Positions 45,131 through 64,000 of a stretch of DNA of 64,000 nt are shown here, piece after piece. Both the position numbers and the translations under genes were made by a program. The DNA is taken from contig BSQZ01000026.1 of the NCBI GenBank assembly GCA_033239005.1, forward strand, positions 4,352,501 to 4,416,500, given 5' to 3'. Under the pieces are notes generated by a model, which had not been told where the DNA came from, made no database searches, and was given only the letters and a program-made list of their open reading frames with translations. Positions within the stretch are counted from its first letter, which is position 1, and each line of letters begins with the position of its first letter. The DNA is from Lamellibrachia satsuma. Its lineage: Eukaryota; Annelida; Polychaeta; Sabellida; Siboglinidae.

Positions 45131-45666
45131 TTGGGGGGGTATATATGAGCCAGAAGGTGCCCCAAACCCTTTCAAGGTATGATTCAAGGTATGACGATAT
45201 GTGGTTAAGTAAGGATTTTTTAGTCAAATCCCACATAAGATTTGTAATCCCACATAAGATTTGTACATGGGATAAGAACGCGCCGATTAGTATTTGGTAA
45301 TTTTTTTTTATTTCGAATTTTTTAAAATAAATCTTTCAATTTCAATTACTATTACACTTGTGGAGAGTGTTTGCGTTGAAAATGTGCATAGGCACACAAT
45401 AACGTTCGTTTTTGTTTGAAATTATGCTACATATACTCAATTTCACAGTTGCAATGATATTCATTAATATATACCACTATACGCACTATCTTTTTTTAAT
45501 TTGTAATCAACATGTGGCCGGGTGGCGCCACTGTCGGGGAGTTTGTAAATATAGTTTACAATAAATCACACAGAGGACGGCACTAGCGTATTAACGTCTC
45601 GTGTCGTTTTGTTGTGACATATGCAACATATACGTCTACAATGATATATTAATTCGCTGCAAAAAC

Positions 45667-63955
<18,289 letters not shown>

Positions 63956-64000
63956 GTATTTATAGGCAGCACAAACACTGTTTCCCTTTTAGTCTTAAGA

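Larger units (their letters stand above)
42350..45666. other. Divergent SF1-POLR3A intergenic region
   Basis: Holds a hAT MITE, a 37-bp palindromic minisatellite and a dead reverse transcriptase. No obvious TATA or initiator could be assigned to either gene. The proximal 300 bp next to each start codon look unique. Confidence 0.6.

Overview
This is a metazoan nuclear DNA window. Both recognisable host genes are split by GT-AG introns. Their proteins track human SF1 and POLR3A residue for residue at key positions, and the rest is AT-rich DNA full of DNA transposons, MITEs, LINE scraps and tRNA-derived SINEs. The repeat content suggests a marine invertebrate (lophotrochozoan or invertebrate deuterostome), but the sequence alone does not fix the phylum. 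There are no bacterial operons, CRISPR arrays or intact tRNA genes.

Layout: (1) 1-22.5 kb has no host gene I can support and is a transposon graveyard. It holds a Mutator-like transposase pseudogene facing an intact I-PpoI-like His-Me finger endonuclease ORF (2.3-4.3 kb), with a 99% identical truncated endonuclease copy at 5.1-5.4 kb. It also holds a terminal-inverted-repeat element carrying a perfect histone-type 3' stem-loop (5.8-6.4 kb), a hAT transposase relic (8.7-9.8 kb), a triplicated cassette with HEPN-like exon relics (9.9-16.1 kb), and a hAT MITE with a perfect 8-bp target duplication (13.3-14.4 kb). (2) 22.5-42.35 kb, minus strand: splicing factor 1 (SF1/branchpoint-binding protein), 14 coding exons, 684 codons, complete and in frame. 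(3) 42.35-45.67 kb: the gap between two head-to-head genes, with a palindrome-bearing hAT MITE, a 37-bp palindromic minisatellite and a dead non-LTR reverse transcriptase. (4) 45.67-64 kb, plus strand: POLR3A, the largest subunit of RNA polymerase III. Twenty exons (about 785 of roughly 1390 residues) are present and the gene runs off the right edge.

The two host genes are basic RNA-metabolism factors: branchpoint recognition for splicing, and Pol III transcription. Their divergent arrangement may imply shared upstream DNA, but about 3.3 kb of repeats lies between their start codons. The most unusual signals are the endonuclease/transposase pair with its recent duplication, the histone stem-loop inside a mobile-type element, the six-fold duplication of a POLR3A splice donor in frame, the 37-bp palindromic array between the divergent genes, and the HEPN relics whose three copies share the same disabling mutations.
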